A stretch of 64,000 bases of DNA from contig NZ_PEBU01000004.1 of the NCBI RefSeq assembly GCF_002887595.1, positions 1 to 64,000 of the forward strand, given 5' to 3'. This DNA is from Bowmanella denitrificans. Lineage in GTDB: Bacteria; Pseudomonadota; Gammaproteobacteria; Enterobacterales; Alteromonadaceae. Shown here piece by piece: positions 53,288 to 62,980 of this stretch. Position 1 is the stretch's first letter. Each line of letters begins with the position of its first letter. Position numbers and translations under genes: made by a program. The notes below the pieces were generated by a model. It saw only the letters and a program-made list of their open reading frames with translations, was not told the origin of the DNA and made no database searches.

Positions 53288-54067
53288 TTAACTCGCTTTT
53301 AGGCTCTTAACAATGGACTGCACTACTTTAGCACCACCGCAGACCACGTTACCGGATTTCATTGGCTCGTGGCCGCCATCGAAGTCGGTGACCAGACCAC
53401 CGGCTTCCTGTATCAGCAGCATACCGGCAGCCATATCCCAGGGCTTCAGACCCTTTTCCCAGAAACCGTCGTAGCGGCCAGCAGCCACATAGGCCATATC
53501 TAATGCGGCTGAACCACTGCGGCGAATGTCACCACATTGTTCGAAGATCTGGTTAAAGCTATTCAGGTACTGACCGAGATTTTCCTTACGTTTGAACGGG
53601 AAAGCGGTAGCCAATACGGTCCCATTCAGGTCTCGGGTTTTGCTGCAACGTACTCTGTAGCCGTTTAACTGGGCACCGGCACCTTTGGAAGCGGTAAACA
53701 GCTCACCGCGCAACGGGTCAAATACCACGGCCTGATCCAGCTTGCCTTTATGCATCAGGGCAATGGATACCGCGAAGTGGGGAATACCTTTGATAAAGTT
53801 GGTGGTGCCATCCAGAGGATCGATAACCCACTTGTAGTTGTCATCGCCTTCCACAATGCCGCCTTCTTCGCCGACAAAGCTGTGTTCAGGATAGGATTGT
53901 TTGATCTTATGGATAATGGCCTGTTCGGCCTCTTTGTCTATGCGGGTGACGAAGTCATTTTCGCCTTTAGCTTCAGTCATCAGGTCGGCGCGGTTTTCAT
54001 AACCACGGACGATAATGTTTCCGGCCGCGCGAGCTGCGCGCACGGCAATATTCAGCATTGCATGCAT
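53288..54067 (-). CDS. suhB: Inositol-1-monophosphatase / SuhB
   Basis: 259 residues from the ATG at 54067 ('MHAMLNIAVRAARAAGNIIV', matching E. coli SuhB); in-frame extension up to 54190 is not supported by homology. Metal sites are 'FVGEEGG', 'WVIDPLDGTTNFIKGIPHFA' and 'LKPWDMAAGMLLIQEAGG', all intact. It hydrolyses inositol phosphates and also acts in rRNA transcription antitermination in E. coli. It is divergent from trmJ with a 170-base spacer, as in many gammaproteobacteria. Confidence 0.97.
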   Translation of the reverse strand: MHAMLNIAVRAARAAGNIIVRGYENRADLMTEAKGENDFVTRIDKEAEQAIIHKIKQSYPEHSFVGEEGGIVEGDDNYKWVIDPLDGTTNFIKGIPHFAVSIALMHKGKLDQAVVFDPLRGELFTASKGAGAQLNGYRVRCSKTRDLNGTVLATAFPFKRKENLGQYLNSFNQIFEQCGDIRRSGSAALDMAYVAAGRYDGFWEKGLKPWDMAAGMLLIQEAGGLVTDFDGGHEPMKSGNVVCGGAKVVQSIVKSLKAS

Positions 54068-54237
54068 AGAGTCACCACCAATTTTGAAAGAACGGGAATC
54101 TGCCGGTTCCTCAAGCCATACTGACTTGATGGAAAAAACACCAGCGTCAAAAGCGGCGCGCAGTCTATCAGACCCGCAGAAAATTGCCAAGCCTATGTTA
54201 TGATGCGGCGCAGTTTTGAATTAAGAGAAGCTCCTCA

Positions 54238-54951
54238 ATGCAGAATATCCGTATCGTCCTGGTCAATACCTCCCATACCGGCAATATCGGCTCCACCGCC
54301 CGGGCCATGAAAACCATGGGGCTCAAAGAGTTGTATCTGGTGGACCCGGTTAAAGCCCCGGATGGCCAGGCCAGTGCACTGGCGGCTGGTGCTACTGATA
54401 TTCTGGCCAATTGTACTATTGTTGAAACGCTGGAACAGGCCATCGCCGGCTGCGGATTAGTGGTGGGCACCAGTGCCCGCTCCCGCACGCTCCCCTGGCC
54501 GATGCTGGACCCACGTGAATGCGGTGAAAAACTGGTAACTGAAGCTGAACAATACCCCGTTGCCCTGGTATTTGGCCGCGAAAATAATGGTCTTGCCAAT
54601 GAAGAGTTGCAGCAGTGTCATTTCCATGTCTGTATTCCCGCCAACCCTGAATACAGCTCGCTGAATCTGGGCGCTGCAGTGCAAACCCTGTGTTATGAAG
54701 TGCGTATGGCCCATCTGAACAGGGATGGGCTGCCGGAGGCGGAAAATACCTATCCACTGGTAGAAGATTTGGAGCGCTTTTATACTCATCTTGAGCAGAC
54801 TCTGGCCGACACCAACTTTATTGTGGCCAATCATCCAGGCCAGGTAATGACCAAACTGCGCAGGTTGTTTAACCGCGCTCGTCCCGAAGCGCAGGAGCTG
54901 AATATTCTGCGCGGTATATTGGCCTCGGTAGATAAGAAAATTCAAAAATAA
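54238..54951 (+). CDS. trmJ: tRNA (cytidine/uridine-2'-O-)-methyltransferase TrmJ
   Basis: 237 residues of the SPOUT superfamily. '[20 protein letters not shown]' is the N-terminal motif, '[16 protein letters not shown]' and '[20 protein letters not shown]' form the SAM knot. It methylates the ribose at position 32 of several tRNAs. AGAAGCTCCTCA precedes the ATG. cysE follows 14 bases downstream on the same strand. Confidence 0.97.
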   Translation: MQNIRIVLVNTSHTGNIGSTARAMKTMGLKELYLVDPVKAPDGQASALAAGATDILANCTIVETLEQAIAGCGLVVGTSARSRTLPWPMLDPRECGEKLVTEAEQYPVALVFGRENNGLANEELQQCHFHVCIPANPEYSSLNLGAAVQTLCYEVRMAHLNRDGLPEAENTYPLVEDLERFYTHLEQTLADTNFIVANHPGQVMTKLRRLFNRARPEAQELNILRGILASVDKKIQK

Positions 54952-54965
54952 GCATAAGGCTGACT

Positions 54966-55769
54966 ATGTTTGAGCACATCAAAGAGGATATTCAAAGCGT
55001 GTTTCATCGCGATCCGGCGGCGCGCAATACCTTTGAGGTGCTAACCAATTACCCTGGCCTGCATGCCATCTGGTGGCACCGCCTCAGCCATAAATTATGG
55101 CAGGTCAACTGCAAGTGGCTGGCGCGCAGTGTGTCGACCCTGGCACGCTGGCTGACCGGGGTGGAAATTCATCCCGGCGCCAGATTAGGGCGACGCTTTT
55201 TTATCGATCATGGCATGGGGGTGGTGATTGGTGAAACGGCTGAGATTGGTGATGATGTGACCCTTTATCATGGTGTTACTCTCGGCGGCACCAGCTGGCA
55301 GGCCGGAAAGCGTCACCCCACTTTGGAAAACGGCGTAGTGGTAGGTGCCGGGGCTAAAGTGCTGGGGCCAATCCGTATCGGGCAGGGAGCTAAAGTGGGC
55401 TCCAATTCGGTGGTGGTCAGAGACGTACCTGCCGACGCCACGGTGGTAGGGATCCCTGGTCGCATTGTGGCGGCTCGAACAACAGAGGCTAAGGTCAGCC
55501 ATCGGGATAAGATTGCTGAAAAATATGGCTTCGATGCTTATGCTGTGTCTGCCGACAATCCGGATCCGGTCGCCCATGCCATCGGCCGTATGCTCGACCA
55601 TGTGCATCTTCTGGATACCAAGGTGGAGGAGATGTGTAAAGTCATCAAGGACCTCGGCGGTGACGTCTGTACGGATGCGTTACCCGGTATTGAGCTGGAA
55701 GATTTTGATAGCGTGCAGCCAAAGCCAGGTAAAAATAGCCAGGATCAGAGTTTCGATCCTGGTATTTAG
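54966..55769 (+). CDS. cysE: Serine O-acetyltransferase
   Basis: 267 residues. An N-terminal helical segment leads to a left-handed beta-helix with hexapeptide repeats: '[20 protein letters not shown]', '[20 protein letters not shown]' and '[20 protein letters not shown]'. It acetylates serine for cysteine synthesis. The C-terminal tail after about residue 175 is longer than in the plant/E. coli minimal form and ends in a Ser/Asp/Gln-rich stretch. The usual downstream neighbour in this synteny group is iscR, which is absent here. The end of the coding region lies within a terminator stem. Confidence 0.96.
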   Translation: MFEHIKEDIQSVFHRDPAARNTFEVLTNYPGLHAIWWHRLSHKLWQVNCKWLARSVSTLARWLTGVEIHPGARLGRRFFIDHGMGVVIGETAEIGDDVTLYHGVTLGGTSWQAGKRHPTLENGVVVGAGAKVLGPIRIGQGAKVGSNSVVVRDVPADATVVGIPGRIVAARTTEAKVSHRDKIAEKYGFDAYAVSADNPDPVAHAIGRMLDHVHLLDTKVEEMCKVIKDLGGDVCTDALPGIELEDFDSVQPKPGKNSQDQSFDPGI

Positions 55770-55779
55770 GCCTTTTTGA
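55739..55779 (+). terminator. Terminator overlapping the 3' end of cysE
   Basis: CCAGGATC (55739-55746) pairs perfectly with GATCCTGG (55755-55762) around an 8-base loop, followed by TATTTAGGCCTTTTT. Stem and stop codon overlap, and the T-tract is interrupted, so efficiency may be moderate. Confidence 0.6.
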
Positions 55780-55816
55780 ATAAGGTTTTGCGTTAGATTA
55801 TGGACTCTTCAAGCCT

Positions 55817-57544
55817 TTACAGCGCAAAACTCCACTTCAGCAACAACAGCACAATGGACGAATACAACACCGACACTGGCAGACCGAATTTGGCAAAGTG
55901 GCTGAATTTGTAATTGGCCGCGCTAAAGACCAGTAAGTTGGTTTGGTAGCCCCACGGAGAGATAAAACTGGCACTGGCGGCAAAGGCCACCGCCAGGGCA
56001 AAGGGCAGTACCGGAGCATCCAGCAGTTGCACCAGTCCCCAGGCAAAAGGGAACATCAGGGCAGCGGCAGCGTTGTTGGTGACCAGTTCGGTCAACAGCA
56101 AGGTCAGCAGATAAATCACCACCAATGCCACAAAAGGACTGCTGCCCTGTAAATACGGCAGTAGCCACTGATTAAGACTGTGTATGACTCCGGATTGTTG
56201 CAACGCTGTGGCCATGGCCAGTGAACCGACAATGACCATCATCAGATTCAGCGGTATATTGCGCTTGATCTCGTTACCTGAGCTGATACCAGAAAACACC
56301 AGTAATGCCAGCAGAAACACCAGGCCCACTGCCAAGGGCAGAATATTGGTGGCGCTTAACAATACTGTCAGTAAGAATCCGCCCAGGGTCAGTTTTTCCT
56401 GTAGCGGTGTTAACTTCCTGGCAATGGCGTGCTCGGTAAGGATAAAAAAGTTTTTCGACAGATTGTTGCGACTGGCAAAGTCGGGACCAGTCGCGAGCAA
56501 CAAGTTATCACCAGCTTGCAGTCGTATTTCTCCCAGCTTACCCGACAGGTTTTCACCATCGCGACGAATGGCCACCACGGCGGCGTCAAACATGGCTCGA
56601 AATCCCACTTGTTTAAGGGTTTTGTCAATCAGGCGGGCGCGATTGGAAACCACCACTTCGGTTAAATTTTCCCGCAACAGTCCATTTGACTCAGCAAATA
56701 AGCTCAGCCCGGGGATATGACTGAGGCTGTCTACCCGTTTAACGTTACCGCTGAAAATCAGCTTGTCATTGGCTTCTATCAGCATTTCCGGGGTTACCGG
56801 GCTGATAAGGTGGCCGCGTCTGACGATTTCCACCAAAAACAGTTCAGGTAAGTTTCGCAGATGGTTTTCTTCCACGGTTTTACCCACCAGTGGCGAGTCT
56901 GCCTGCACTTTGGCTTCAATAAAGTACTCTTTGTAGTCTGCTTCCTTGGTGTCGATATGCGGCAGTAACGGCGTCAGTACAAACATCAGTAGGCCACAGG
57001 CCAGACCGGCCGTCAGGCCATACAAAGTGAAGTCTAAAAAGGCAAAACCGCTGTGTCCTTGTTCAATTAAAAAACTGTCGACGATAAGGTTGGTTGATGT
57101 GCCGATTAAAGTAACAGTGCCACCGAGAATGGCGGCATAGGAAAGTGGAATCAACAGTTTGGAAGGTGGATGATATTGGTTCTGTTTTACCGGACCAATC
57201 AGGCTGGCCACAATCGCGGTATTGTTAAGCAGCGCAGATGATGCAAAAGTCAGGCTGAACAGGCGCCAGTAACTTTTACCGTAACCGCTGCTGACCAGCT
57301 TGCGGCCCAGGCTTTTAATCAGCGAGGTTTTGTCTACGGCATTGCTGACCAACAACAGCAAAACCAGGGTCAGCAGACCCTGGTTGGTCAGGCCATGACT
57401 GACCTGTGCCAGACTCAACTGACCGGTTGCCAGCAACACCAGCACCGCCATGGCAAAGATAGCCGACGGTCGCTTGTCAGTCAGCGCCAGGGCGGCAATG
57501 GTGGCAAAAAAAGTGCCAGCCACCAGCAGTTGATTCCAATCCAT
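55817..57544 (-). CDS. SLC13-family permease with two TrkA-C domains, probable sulfate importer
   Basis: 575 residues. About 5 N-terminal and 6 C-terminal helices flank a cytosolic insert of two RCK_C/TrkA-C domains (about residues 205-280 and 295-365, e.g. 'DSPLVGKTVEENHLRNLPEL' and 'RLIDKTLKQVGFRAMFDAAV'). SLC13 hallmarks are 'LIGTSTNLIVDSFLIE' and 'LLTELVTNNAAAALMFP'. Similar proteins sit with sulfate-assimilation genes and are taken as sodium- or proton-coupled sulfate importers. It is 9 bases downstream of cysN, the last gene of the cys operon. Confidence 0.9.
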   Translation of the reverse strand: MDWNQLLVAGTFFATIAALALTDKRPSAIFAMAVLVLLATGQLSLAQVSHGLTNQGLLTLVLLLLVSNAVDKTSLIKSLGRKLVSSGYGKSYWRLFSLTFASSALLNNTAIVASLIGPVKQNQYHPPSKLLIPLSYAAILGGTVTLIGTSTNLIVDSFLIEQGHSGFAFLDFTLYGLTAGLACGLLMFVLTPLLPHIDTKEADYKEYFIEAKVQADSPLVGKTVEENHLRNLPELFLVEIVRRGHLISPVTPEMLIEANDKLIFSGNVKRVDSLSHIPGLSLFAESNGLLRENLTEVVVSNRARLIDKTLKQVGFRAMFDAAVVAIRRDGENLSGKLGEIRLQAGDNLLLATGPDFASRNNLSKNFFILTEHAIARKLTPLQEKLTLGGFLLTVLLSATNILPLAVGLVFLLALLVFSGISSGNEIKRNIPLNLMMVIVGSLAMATALQQSGVIHSLNQWLLPYLQGSSPFVALVVIYLLTLLLTELVTNNAAAALMFPFAWGLVQLLDAPVLPFALAVAFAASASFISPWGYQTNLLVFSAANYKFSHFAKFGLPVSVLYSSIVLLLLKWSFAL

Positions 57545-57553
57545 TTATGCTAC

Positions 57554-58966
57554 TCAGAGTTTGCTGATATCCAGCGCTTGCCAATGGGGGAAGTGCTTAC
57601 GCACTAGGGCGTTAAACTCCAGTTCAAATTCTGAGTATTTGGCTTGCTCAAGGCTCTTACCCTGCACCGCTTCGATAATCATACCAGCGCCTACCGTACC
57701 GTTGGTCAAACGGTCAATAATGATAAAGGCACCGGTTTTACGGTTTTTGCTGTAAGGGTCGCAGGCAACCGGCTGGGTCAGCTTAATTTCGCCTACCGCA
57801 ATTTCATTCAGGTGCAGATGCACGGCGTCTTTATGCGCCATAGTGTTAACGTCAATCTGGTAATCCAGTTCACGCACCGTACCCGACACCGACTTGGTGG
57901 CAAATTTGAACTCATATTGCTTATTCGGCATTAACGGCTCATCGGCCATCCACACCAAATGGGTACGAAATGCATTGGATTGCAGCGGTAAATTGTCGGC
58001 TTTAACAATCATATCGCCGCGGGAAATATCAATTTCATCTTCCAGGGTGAGGGTAACGGCCAGCGGTGCATAGGCTTGTTCAAGGTTACCATCGAATGTG
58101 ACGATATCCTTGATACGTGAGGTTTTACCTGAGGGCAGGGCCGTGACTTCATCACCTGGCTTAATCAGACCTGATACCACATTACCCGCAAAGCCGCGGA
58201 AATTGAGATCCGGGCGATTCACATATTGCACCGGAAACCGGAAGTCAGTCTGGTTGACGTCTTTGGCAATCTGGATACTTTCCAGCATCTGCATCAAGGT
58301 TTGGCCCTGATACCAGGACAGATTATCGGAACGGTTCACCACATTATCGCCCTTTAGGGCCGAAATCGGCACAAAATGAATATCGGCGATAGTGAGCTGT
58401 TTGGCCAGTTCCAGATAGTCTTCGCGGATCTTGTTATAAACGTTCTGGTCATAGTCCATCAGATCCATCTTATTGATGGCTACAATCACATGCTTGATGC
58501 CAAGCAAAGAGACCAAAAACGAATGGCGACGAGTCTGGGTTTTTACCCCACCTCTGGCGTCAATCAGGATAATGGCCAGATCACAGGTCGAAGCGCCCGT
58601 TACCATATTGCGGGTGTACTGCTCGTGTCCTGGGGTGTCGGCGATAATAAACTTGCGTTTGTCGGTGGAGAAATAGCGATAGGCCACATCAATAGTAATA
58701 CCTTGCTCGCGCTCAGATTGCAGGCCGTCCACCAGCAGTGCCAGGTCCACTTCATCACCTGTGGTGCCGACTTTCTTGCTGTCTTTACTAATGGCGGCTA
58801 ACTGGTCTTCGTAAATCATCTTTGAATCGTGCAATAGGCGCCCGATAAGGGTGCTTTTGCCGTCATCAACACTGCCACAGGTTAAAAAACGCAGCAGATC
58901 TTTGCGTTCATGCTGATCCAGATACTGCAGAATATCCTGCTGAAGAAGTTCGTTTTGATTGTTCAT
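57554..58966 (-). CDS. cysN: Sulfate adenylyltransferase subunit 1 (GTPase)
   Basis: 470 residues (E. coli 475). GTPase motifs are '[20 protein letters not shown]' (P-loop), '[13 protein letters not shown]' and '[12 protein letters not shown]'; two beta-barrel domains follow. It couples GTP hydrolysis to APS synthesis by CysD. A GTG two codons upstream (58972) is an alternative start. It is separated from cysD by cysC and cysQ, whereas cysD and cysN are adjacent in most operons. Confidence 0.97.
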   Translation of the reverse strand: MNNQNELLQQDILQYLDQHERKDLLRFLTCGSVDDGKSTLIGRLLHDSKMIYEDQLAAISKDSKKVGTTGDEVDLALLVDGLQSEREQGITIDVAYRYFSTDKRKFIIADTPGHEQYTRNMVTGASTCDLAIILIDARGGVKTQTRRHSFLVSLLGIKHVIVAINKMDLMDYDQNVYNKIREDYLELAKQLTIADIHFVPISALKGDNVVNRSDNLSWYQGQTLMQMLESIQIAKDVNQTDFRFPVQYVNRPDLNFRGFAGNVVSGLIKPGDEVTALPSGKTSRIKDIVTFDGNLEQAYAPLAVTLTLEDEIDISRGDMIVKADNLPLQSNAFRTHLVWMADEPLMPNKQYEFKFATKSVSGTVRELDYQIDVNTMAHKDAVHLHLNEIAVGEIKLTQPVACDPYSKNRKTGAFIIIDRLTNGTVGAGMIIEAVQGKSLEQAKYSEFELEFNALVRKHFPHWQALDISKL

Positions 58967-58978
58967 AAGCACTTTTAC

Positions 58979-59782
58979 TCAAGGGTTAAGCGCTTGTGCG
59001 CTAACCAGAAAAAACGGGTTTAACAGAGATTCTTTTTGGTTATAAACCAGGGGCTGGGTGGCCTGGGCAGGTGTCTGACCAACGCTTAGCTGTGTCACAC
59101 TGCCGCCAGCAGCCAGCACTACAGCGTGGGCAGCAGCGGTATCCCATTCACTGGTAGGGCCGAGGCGCGGATACAAATGTGCGCGGCCTTCAGCAACCAA
59201 ACAAAGCTTCAGTGAACTGCCCATGGCAACTAATTCTTTGTCGCCGTCCAGGGCAGCCAGGAATGACTCAATTTCCGGGCTTTGATGGGAACGGCTACCC
59301 ACCACTTTCCAGCGCTCTGCACTGACATGCGGGGCAGTAGTAATGGTGCTTTGTTGCCCATTTTCGACTTTGTAGGCCTGTTCGCCCACTATGCCCACAT
59401 ACAGGCTGTCCAGTACCGGCGCATAGACAACACCAAGCACTGGCTGGCCTAGTTCAATCAGCGCAATATTGACGGTAAACTCACCGTTTTTCTTAATAAA
59501 TTCTTTGGTGCCATCAAGAGGATCAACCAGCCAATAGCGTTGCCACTGACTACGCTCTGACCAGACAATATCGGCAGATTCTTCTGACAAGATAGGTAAG
59601 TCACTGATGCTTTTTAGTCCGGCCACAATCACGTTATGAGCAGCCAGATCGGCTTCGGTTAACGGGCTTTTATCGGCTTTATCAAAAATAGCAAAATCCT
59701 GCTGGTAAATTGCCATAATCACATGACCTGCTTCCCTGGCAATATCGCTAACCTGTGTCGCGAGTACTGTTAGGCTGCTCAT
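58979..59782 (-). CDS. cysQ: 3'(2'),5'-bisphosphate nucleotidase CysQ
   Basis: 267 residues of the inositol monophosphatase fold. Metal-site motifs are 'LPILSEESA', '[20 protein letters not shown]' and '[17 protein letters not shown]'. It removes the 3'-phosphate of PAP (and PAPS), a by-product of PAPS reductase and of sulfotransferases. Its start overlaps the cysC stop by 4 bases. 'SEW' before the last motif matches family variants ('[10 protein letters not shown]'). Confidence 0.96.
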   Translation of the reverse strand: MSSLTVLATQVSDIAREAGHVIMAIYQQDFAIFDKADKSPLTEADLAAHNVIVAGLKSISDLPILSEESADIVWSERSQWQRYWLVDPLDGTKEFIKKNGEFTVNIALIELGQPVLGVVYAPVLDSLYVGIVGEQAYKVENGQQSTITTAPHVSAERWKVVGSRSHQSPEIESFLAALDGDKELVAMGSSLKLCLVAEGRAHLYPRLGPTSEWDTAAAHAVVLAAGGSVTQLSVGQTPAQATQPLVYNQKESLLNPFFLVSAQALNP

Positions 59783-60378
59783 GCCAGAAATCCCTTTTCC
59801 TTAAGTTTGGCGATCAGCTGTTCTGCCGATTGTTCAGCGCTTTGTCCTGCCTGATAATCCAGATGGATTTCCGGGTTTTGTGGGGCTTCATACGCAGAAT
59901 CGATACCGGTAAAATCCTTAATATCGCCAGCTCTGGCCTTTTGATACAGGCCTTTAGGGTCACGTTCTTCACAAACGGCCAGGGGCGTATCTACAAAGAC
60001 TTCCACAAACTCACCGTCTGCCAGTAAGTGCCGACAAAAATCCCGGTCGGCGCGAAACGGCGAAATAAACGCGGTGATCACAATTAAACCCGCATCCACA
60101 AACAGCTTCGCCACTTCGCTGATACGACGAATGTTTTCTACCCGGTCTTTGTCCGAAAACCCTAAATCACCGCACAAACCATGGCGGATGTTGTCACCGT
60201 CTAGCAGATAAGTATGTTTGTCCGCTGCGCCCAGTTTCTGCTCCAGCAGGTTGGCGATAGTGGATTTGCCCGAACCAGACAGACCGGTTAGCCAGATCAC
60301 CAGGGGCTTTTGCTGTTTTTGTGCACTGCGCTCGGTTTTGCCTACCTTATGCTGGTGCCAAACAATATTGGTTGCCAT
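59779..60378 (-). CDS. cysC: Adenylylsulfate kinase
   Basis: 199 residues (E. coli 201). P-loop '[20 protein letters not shown]', '[17 protein letters not shown]' for APS, and '[17 protein letters not shown]' with the conserved Ser. It phosphorylates APS to PAPS. Start overlaps the cysD stop (TGATG). The order cysD-cysC-cysQ-cysN is compact and translationally coupled. Confidence 0.97.
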   Translation of the reverse strand: MATNIVWHQHKVGKTERSAQKQQKPLVIWLTGLSGSGKSTIANLLEQKLGAADKHTYLLDGDNIRHGLCGDLGFSDKDRVENIRRISEVAKLFVDAGLIVITAFISPFRADRDFCRHLLADGEFVEVFVDTPLAVCEERDPKGLYQKARAGDIKDFTGIDSAYEAPQNPEIHLDYQAGQSAEQSAEQLIAKLKEKGFLA

Positions 60379-61292
60379 CAGAAATACCCCTCCATTTTTT
60401 TCTTCTCCATAGAGCCGGCACTGTCATGGTCAATAACACGGCCCTGGCGCTCTGACGTTTTGGTCAGCAGCATTTCCTGAATCACTTCTGGCAACGTAGT
60501 GGCTTGGGAGCGCACCGCTCCGGTAAGTGGGTAACATCCCAGGGTGCGGAAACGTACCCATTCCTGCGAGGGAACTTCGCCTTCTTTCAGCGGCATACGT
60601 TCGTCATCCACCATAATCAATACCCCATCACGTTCCACTACCGGGCGTTGTTTGGATAAATACAATTCGGGGATTTGAATGTTTTCCAGGTAAATGTATT
60701 GCCAGATATCCAGCTCAGTCCAGTTGGATAAAGGGAAGACCCTGATACTTTCACCTTTATTGACCTTGGAGTTATAGATATTCCAAAGCTCTGGACGCTG
60801 GTTCTTGGGATCCCAGCGGTGATTCTGGTCACGGAAAGAATACACTCTTTCCTTGGCCCGGGATTTTTCTTCGTCACGTCTGGCACCACCAAAAGCGGCA
60901 TCAAACTGATATTTGTCCAGGGCTTTTTTCAGAGCCTGGGTTTTCATAATATCCGTGTGCTTAGCACTGCCATGCACAAAGGGACTGATGCCCATGTCCA
61001 GACCTTCCTGGTTTTTATATACGATCAGATCCAGCTTATGCTCTTCTGCCATGCGCTCGCGAAACTCAATCATTTCACGAAACTTCCAGGTGGTATCCAC
61101 ATGCAGCAGTGGAAAGGGAATGCGGCCAGGGGCAAAAGCCTTACGTGCCAGATGCAGTAGCACGGAGGAATCCTTGCCTATGCTGTAAAGCATGACCGGG
61201 TTGTCAAATTCCGCGGCAACTTCGCGGAAAATATGGATGCTCTCGGCTTCCAGTTGCTTTAAATGGGTAATATTCGGAACGTTGGCGGCCAT
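60378..61292 (-). CDS. cysD: Sulfate adenylyltransferase subunit 2
   Basis: 304 residues from the ATG at 61292 ('[20 protein letters not shown]'); an in-frame TTG at 61316 would add 8 residues. The PP-loop is '[20 protein letters not shown]' and further motifs are '[20 protein letters not shown]' and '[20 protein letters not shown]'. It forms the adenylyltransferase with CysN. It is the first gene of the operon; its promoter should be in the gap to 61650. Confidence 0.97.
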   Translation of the reverse strand: MAANVPNITHLKQLEAESIHIFREVAAEFDNPVMLYSIGKDSSVLLHLARKAFAPGRIPFPLLHVDTTWKFREMIEFRERMAEEHKLDLIVYKNQEGLDMGISPFVHGSAKHTDIMKTQALKKALDKYQFDAAFGGARRDEEKSRAKERVYSFRDQNHRWDPKNQRPELWNIYNSKVNKGESIRVFPLSNWTELDIWQYIYLENIQIPELYLSKQRPVVERDGVLIMVDDERMPLKEGEVPSQEWVRFRTLGCYPLTGAVRSQATTLPEVIQEMLLTKTSERQGRVIDHDSAGSMEKKKMEGYF

Positions 61293-61650
61293 ATGGTATC
61301 CAGACTTTTTTGGCAAAATTAAAAAATTGCGACTCTTCTTAGAACTTTATCATAAAGAAATCTCGGTCGGCTATGTGAGATAGCTATAAGTAATACAGAT
61401 TTCGCTTTGCATTGTAGCTTTATTCCCGACCACGATTGATTGTTTGGCAACACTGGATTTACCCATTTCCGACCATAAAAAAGTGTCGTTTCGTTGATAG
61501 GCTTGTCGCTAAACAGAGACAGCTATAAGCCGAAACATGCTGGTTTTAAGCGTTCAATCAACAGAGTAAAGCAGTGAATATGCCTGAGTGGCTCGCTATG
61601 CCATTAGTATTAGGATAGGTTGCCAATCTCAGCTTAATTGTGAGCAAGAA
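61293..61650. other. Intergenic region upstream of the cys operon
   Basis: 358 bases without a credible gene, between cysD (minus) and the EAL-HDOD gene (minus, ends at 61651). It must contain the cys promoter and any CysB site. The sequence is AT-rich at 61313-61360. I see no clear consensus boxes or terminator for the EAL-HDOD gene. Confidence 0.5.
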
Positions 61651-62868
61651 CTATTCCATTTTTTCCCGTACGGTGGCCCAGCGCACGGAGTCCACATATA
61701 AGCGTGTGACTTTATCAATTCCTAATTCCATCTTTTTGCATAAGCGCTGGGCTAAGGGCCAATCCGCAGCCTCGAATGCTTTAGCTGTATCCAGGTATTC
61801 AGCCAGTCGTCCTTGCCCTTGAATCAGGGCAGTTTTTATTGTCGGGCTTAGCGGTAACTTTTCTAAAAGCTCGGGCAGGGATGCATCCAGCAAGCCGTCC
61901 AGCAACGACAGCATGCCGGTGAGAAAGGCACCTGCCTCGCTACTTTCCTGACCGGGCTGAGCGCTAAGGTGTTCACAGAATCTGGCGCGAACCAGCGACA
62001 TGACGGTCAGGGCTGCCGGTTTGCGGTCAGAAAATTGTGCAGTAAACAATAACGACACAAATCGTCTAAGCTCCTGCAACCCCAATGTGATGATTGCCTG
62101 CTTAATGTTGGTGATGTCATTGCGTCGTTTAAACAGCGGCGACTGTGCGTAACGTAGCAATTTAAACGACAGGTTCACGTCGGTTTCAAATACGGTTGTG
62201 ATAGCCGCGATATCCGGATCCTCGCCTGCCAGCTCGGTCATTAGTCTAGCCACTGTCAACTGTGAAGGGTCCAGCGTACGGCTGCGCATTACCTCTGGCT
62301 TGCTAAAGAAATAGCCCTGGAAATAACTGAAACCCATTTCAATAGCCTGGTGAAATTCTTCATGGGTTTCCACCTTTTCGGCCAGTAGCTTGATACCGGG
62401 GTAAGGCTCGGCGGCGCGTTTGATCTCATTGATTTGCTCGGCACTGGAAGCGCGCAGGTCAACTTTGATAATGTCGATATAAGGAAAAAAGTGCAGCCAG
62501 ACCTTTTTGTGTTCGTAATCGTCCAGGGCAATCTGGTAGCCCTTTTCCTTAAATTCCTTGCAGATATTGAGTAACTGGCGGGTAGGGGGCACAGATTCGA
62601 GGATTTCCACCACCACTTGCTCTTTAGGCAGCAATAAAGGGTAGCGCTGCAGCAAGGTTTCCTGGGTGAAATTGATAAAGGCCAGTTTGTTTTCTGTCAG
62701 GGTATCCAGGCCCAGATTGAACTGCAGGCCTTCGATAATCTTGGATGTGGCCATATCTTCGCCTACATCCGGAAAGACATTTTTCAGACTTTCTCTAAAC
62801 AACAGTTCGTAGGCTACCAGCGTTTTTTCCCTGTCCAGGATTGGCTGGCGCGCTGCAAAAAACGCCAT
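61651..62868 (-). CDS. EAL-HDOD signalling protein, YuxH/CdgJ-like
   Basis: 405 residues. The N-terminal part (about 1-205) is a degenerate EAL domain: 'VAYELLFRES' replaces EAL, with 'IALDDYEHKKVW' and 'FFSKPEVM' as echoes of the fold; several metal ligands are missing, so c-di-GMP hydrolysis is unlikely. An HDOD domain follows (about 205-385, 'DVNLSFKLLRYAQSPLFKRR'). Such proteins act as signalling scaffolds, for instance in motility control in Vibrio. 'MAFFAARQPILDREKTLVAY' is the family start. Confidence 0.9.
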   Translation of the reverse strand: MAFFAARQPILDREKTLVAYELLFRESLKNVFPDVGEDMATSKIIEGLQFNLGLDTLTENKLAFINFTQETLLQRYPLLLPKEQVVVEILESVPPTRQLLNICKEFKEKGYQIALDDYEHKKVWLHFFPYIDIIKVDLRASSAEQINEIKRAAEPYPGIKLLAEKVETHEEFHQAIEMGFSYFQGYFFSKPEVMRSRTLDPSQLTVARLMTELAGEDPDIAAITTVFETDVNLSFKLLRYAQSPLFKRRNDITNIKQAIITLGLQELRRFVSLLFTAQFSDRKPAALTVMSLVRARFCEHLSAQPGQESSEAGAFLTGMLSLLDGLLDASLPELLEKLPLSPTIKTALIQGQGRLAEYLDTAKAFEAADWPLAQRLCKKMELGIDKVTRLYVDSVRWATVREKME

Positions 62869-62941
62869 CTTTATTCTTTGTTCCGGTTAAATCCAACCGC
62901 TATAACTTATCACATAAGATGTTAATTGCATGGAATATTTC

Positions 62942-62975
62942 GGTAACAAAAAACAAGCCCGGCAAACGCCGGGCT
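62942..62975 (-). terminator. Rho-independent terminator of putP
   Basis: On the minus strand AGCCCGGC, loop GTTT, GCCGGGCT (62956-62975), followed by TGTTTTTTGTTACC. It begins 6 bases after the putP stop codon. Confidence 0.9.
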
Positions 62976-62980
62976 GATTA

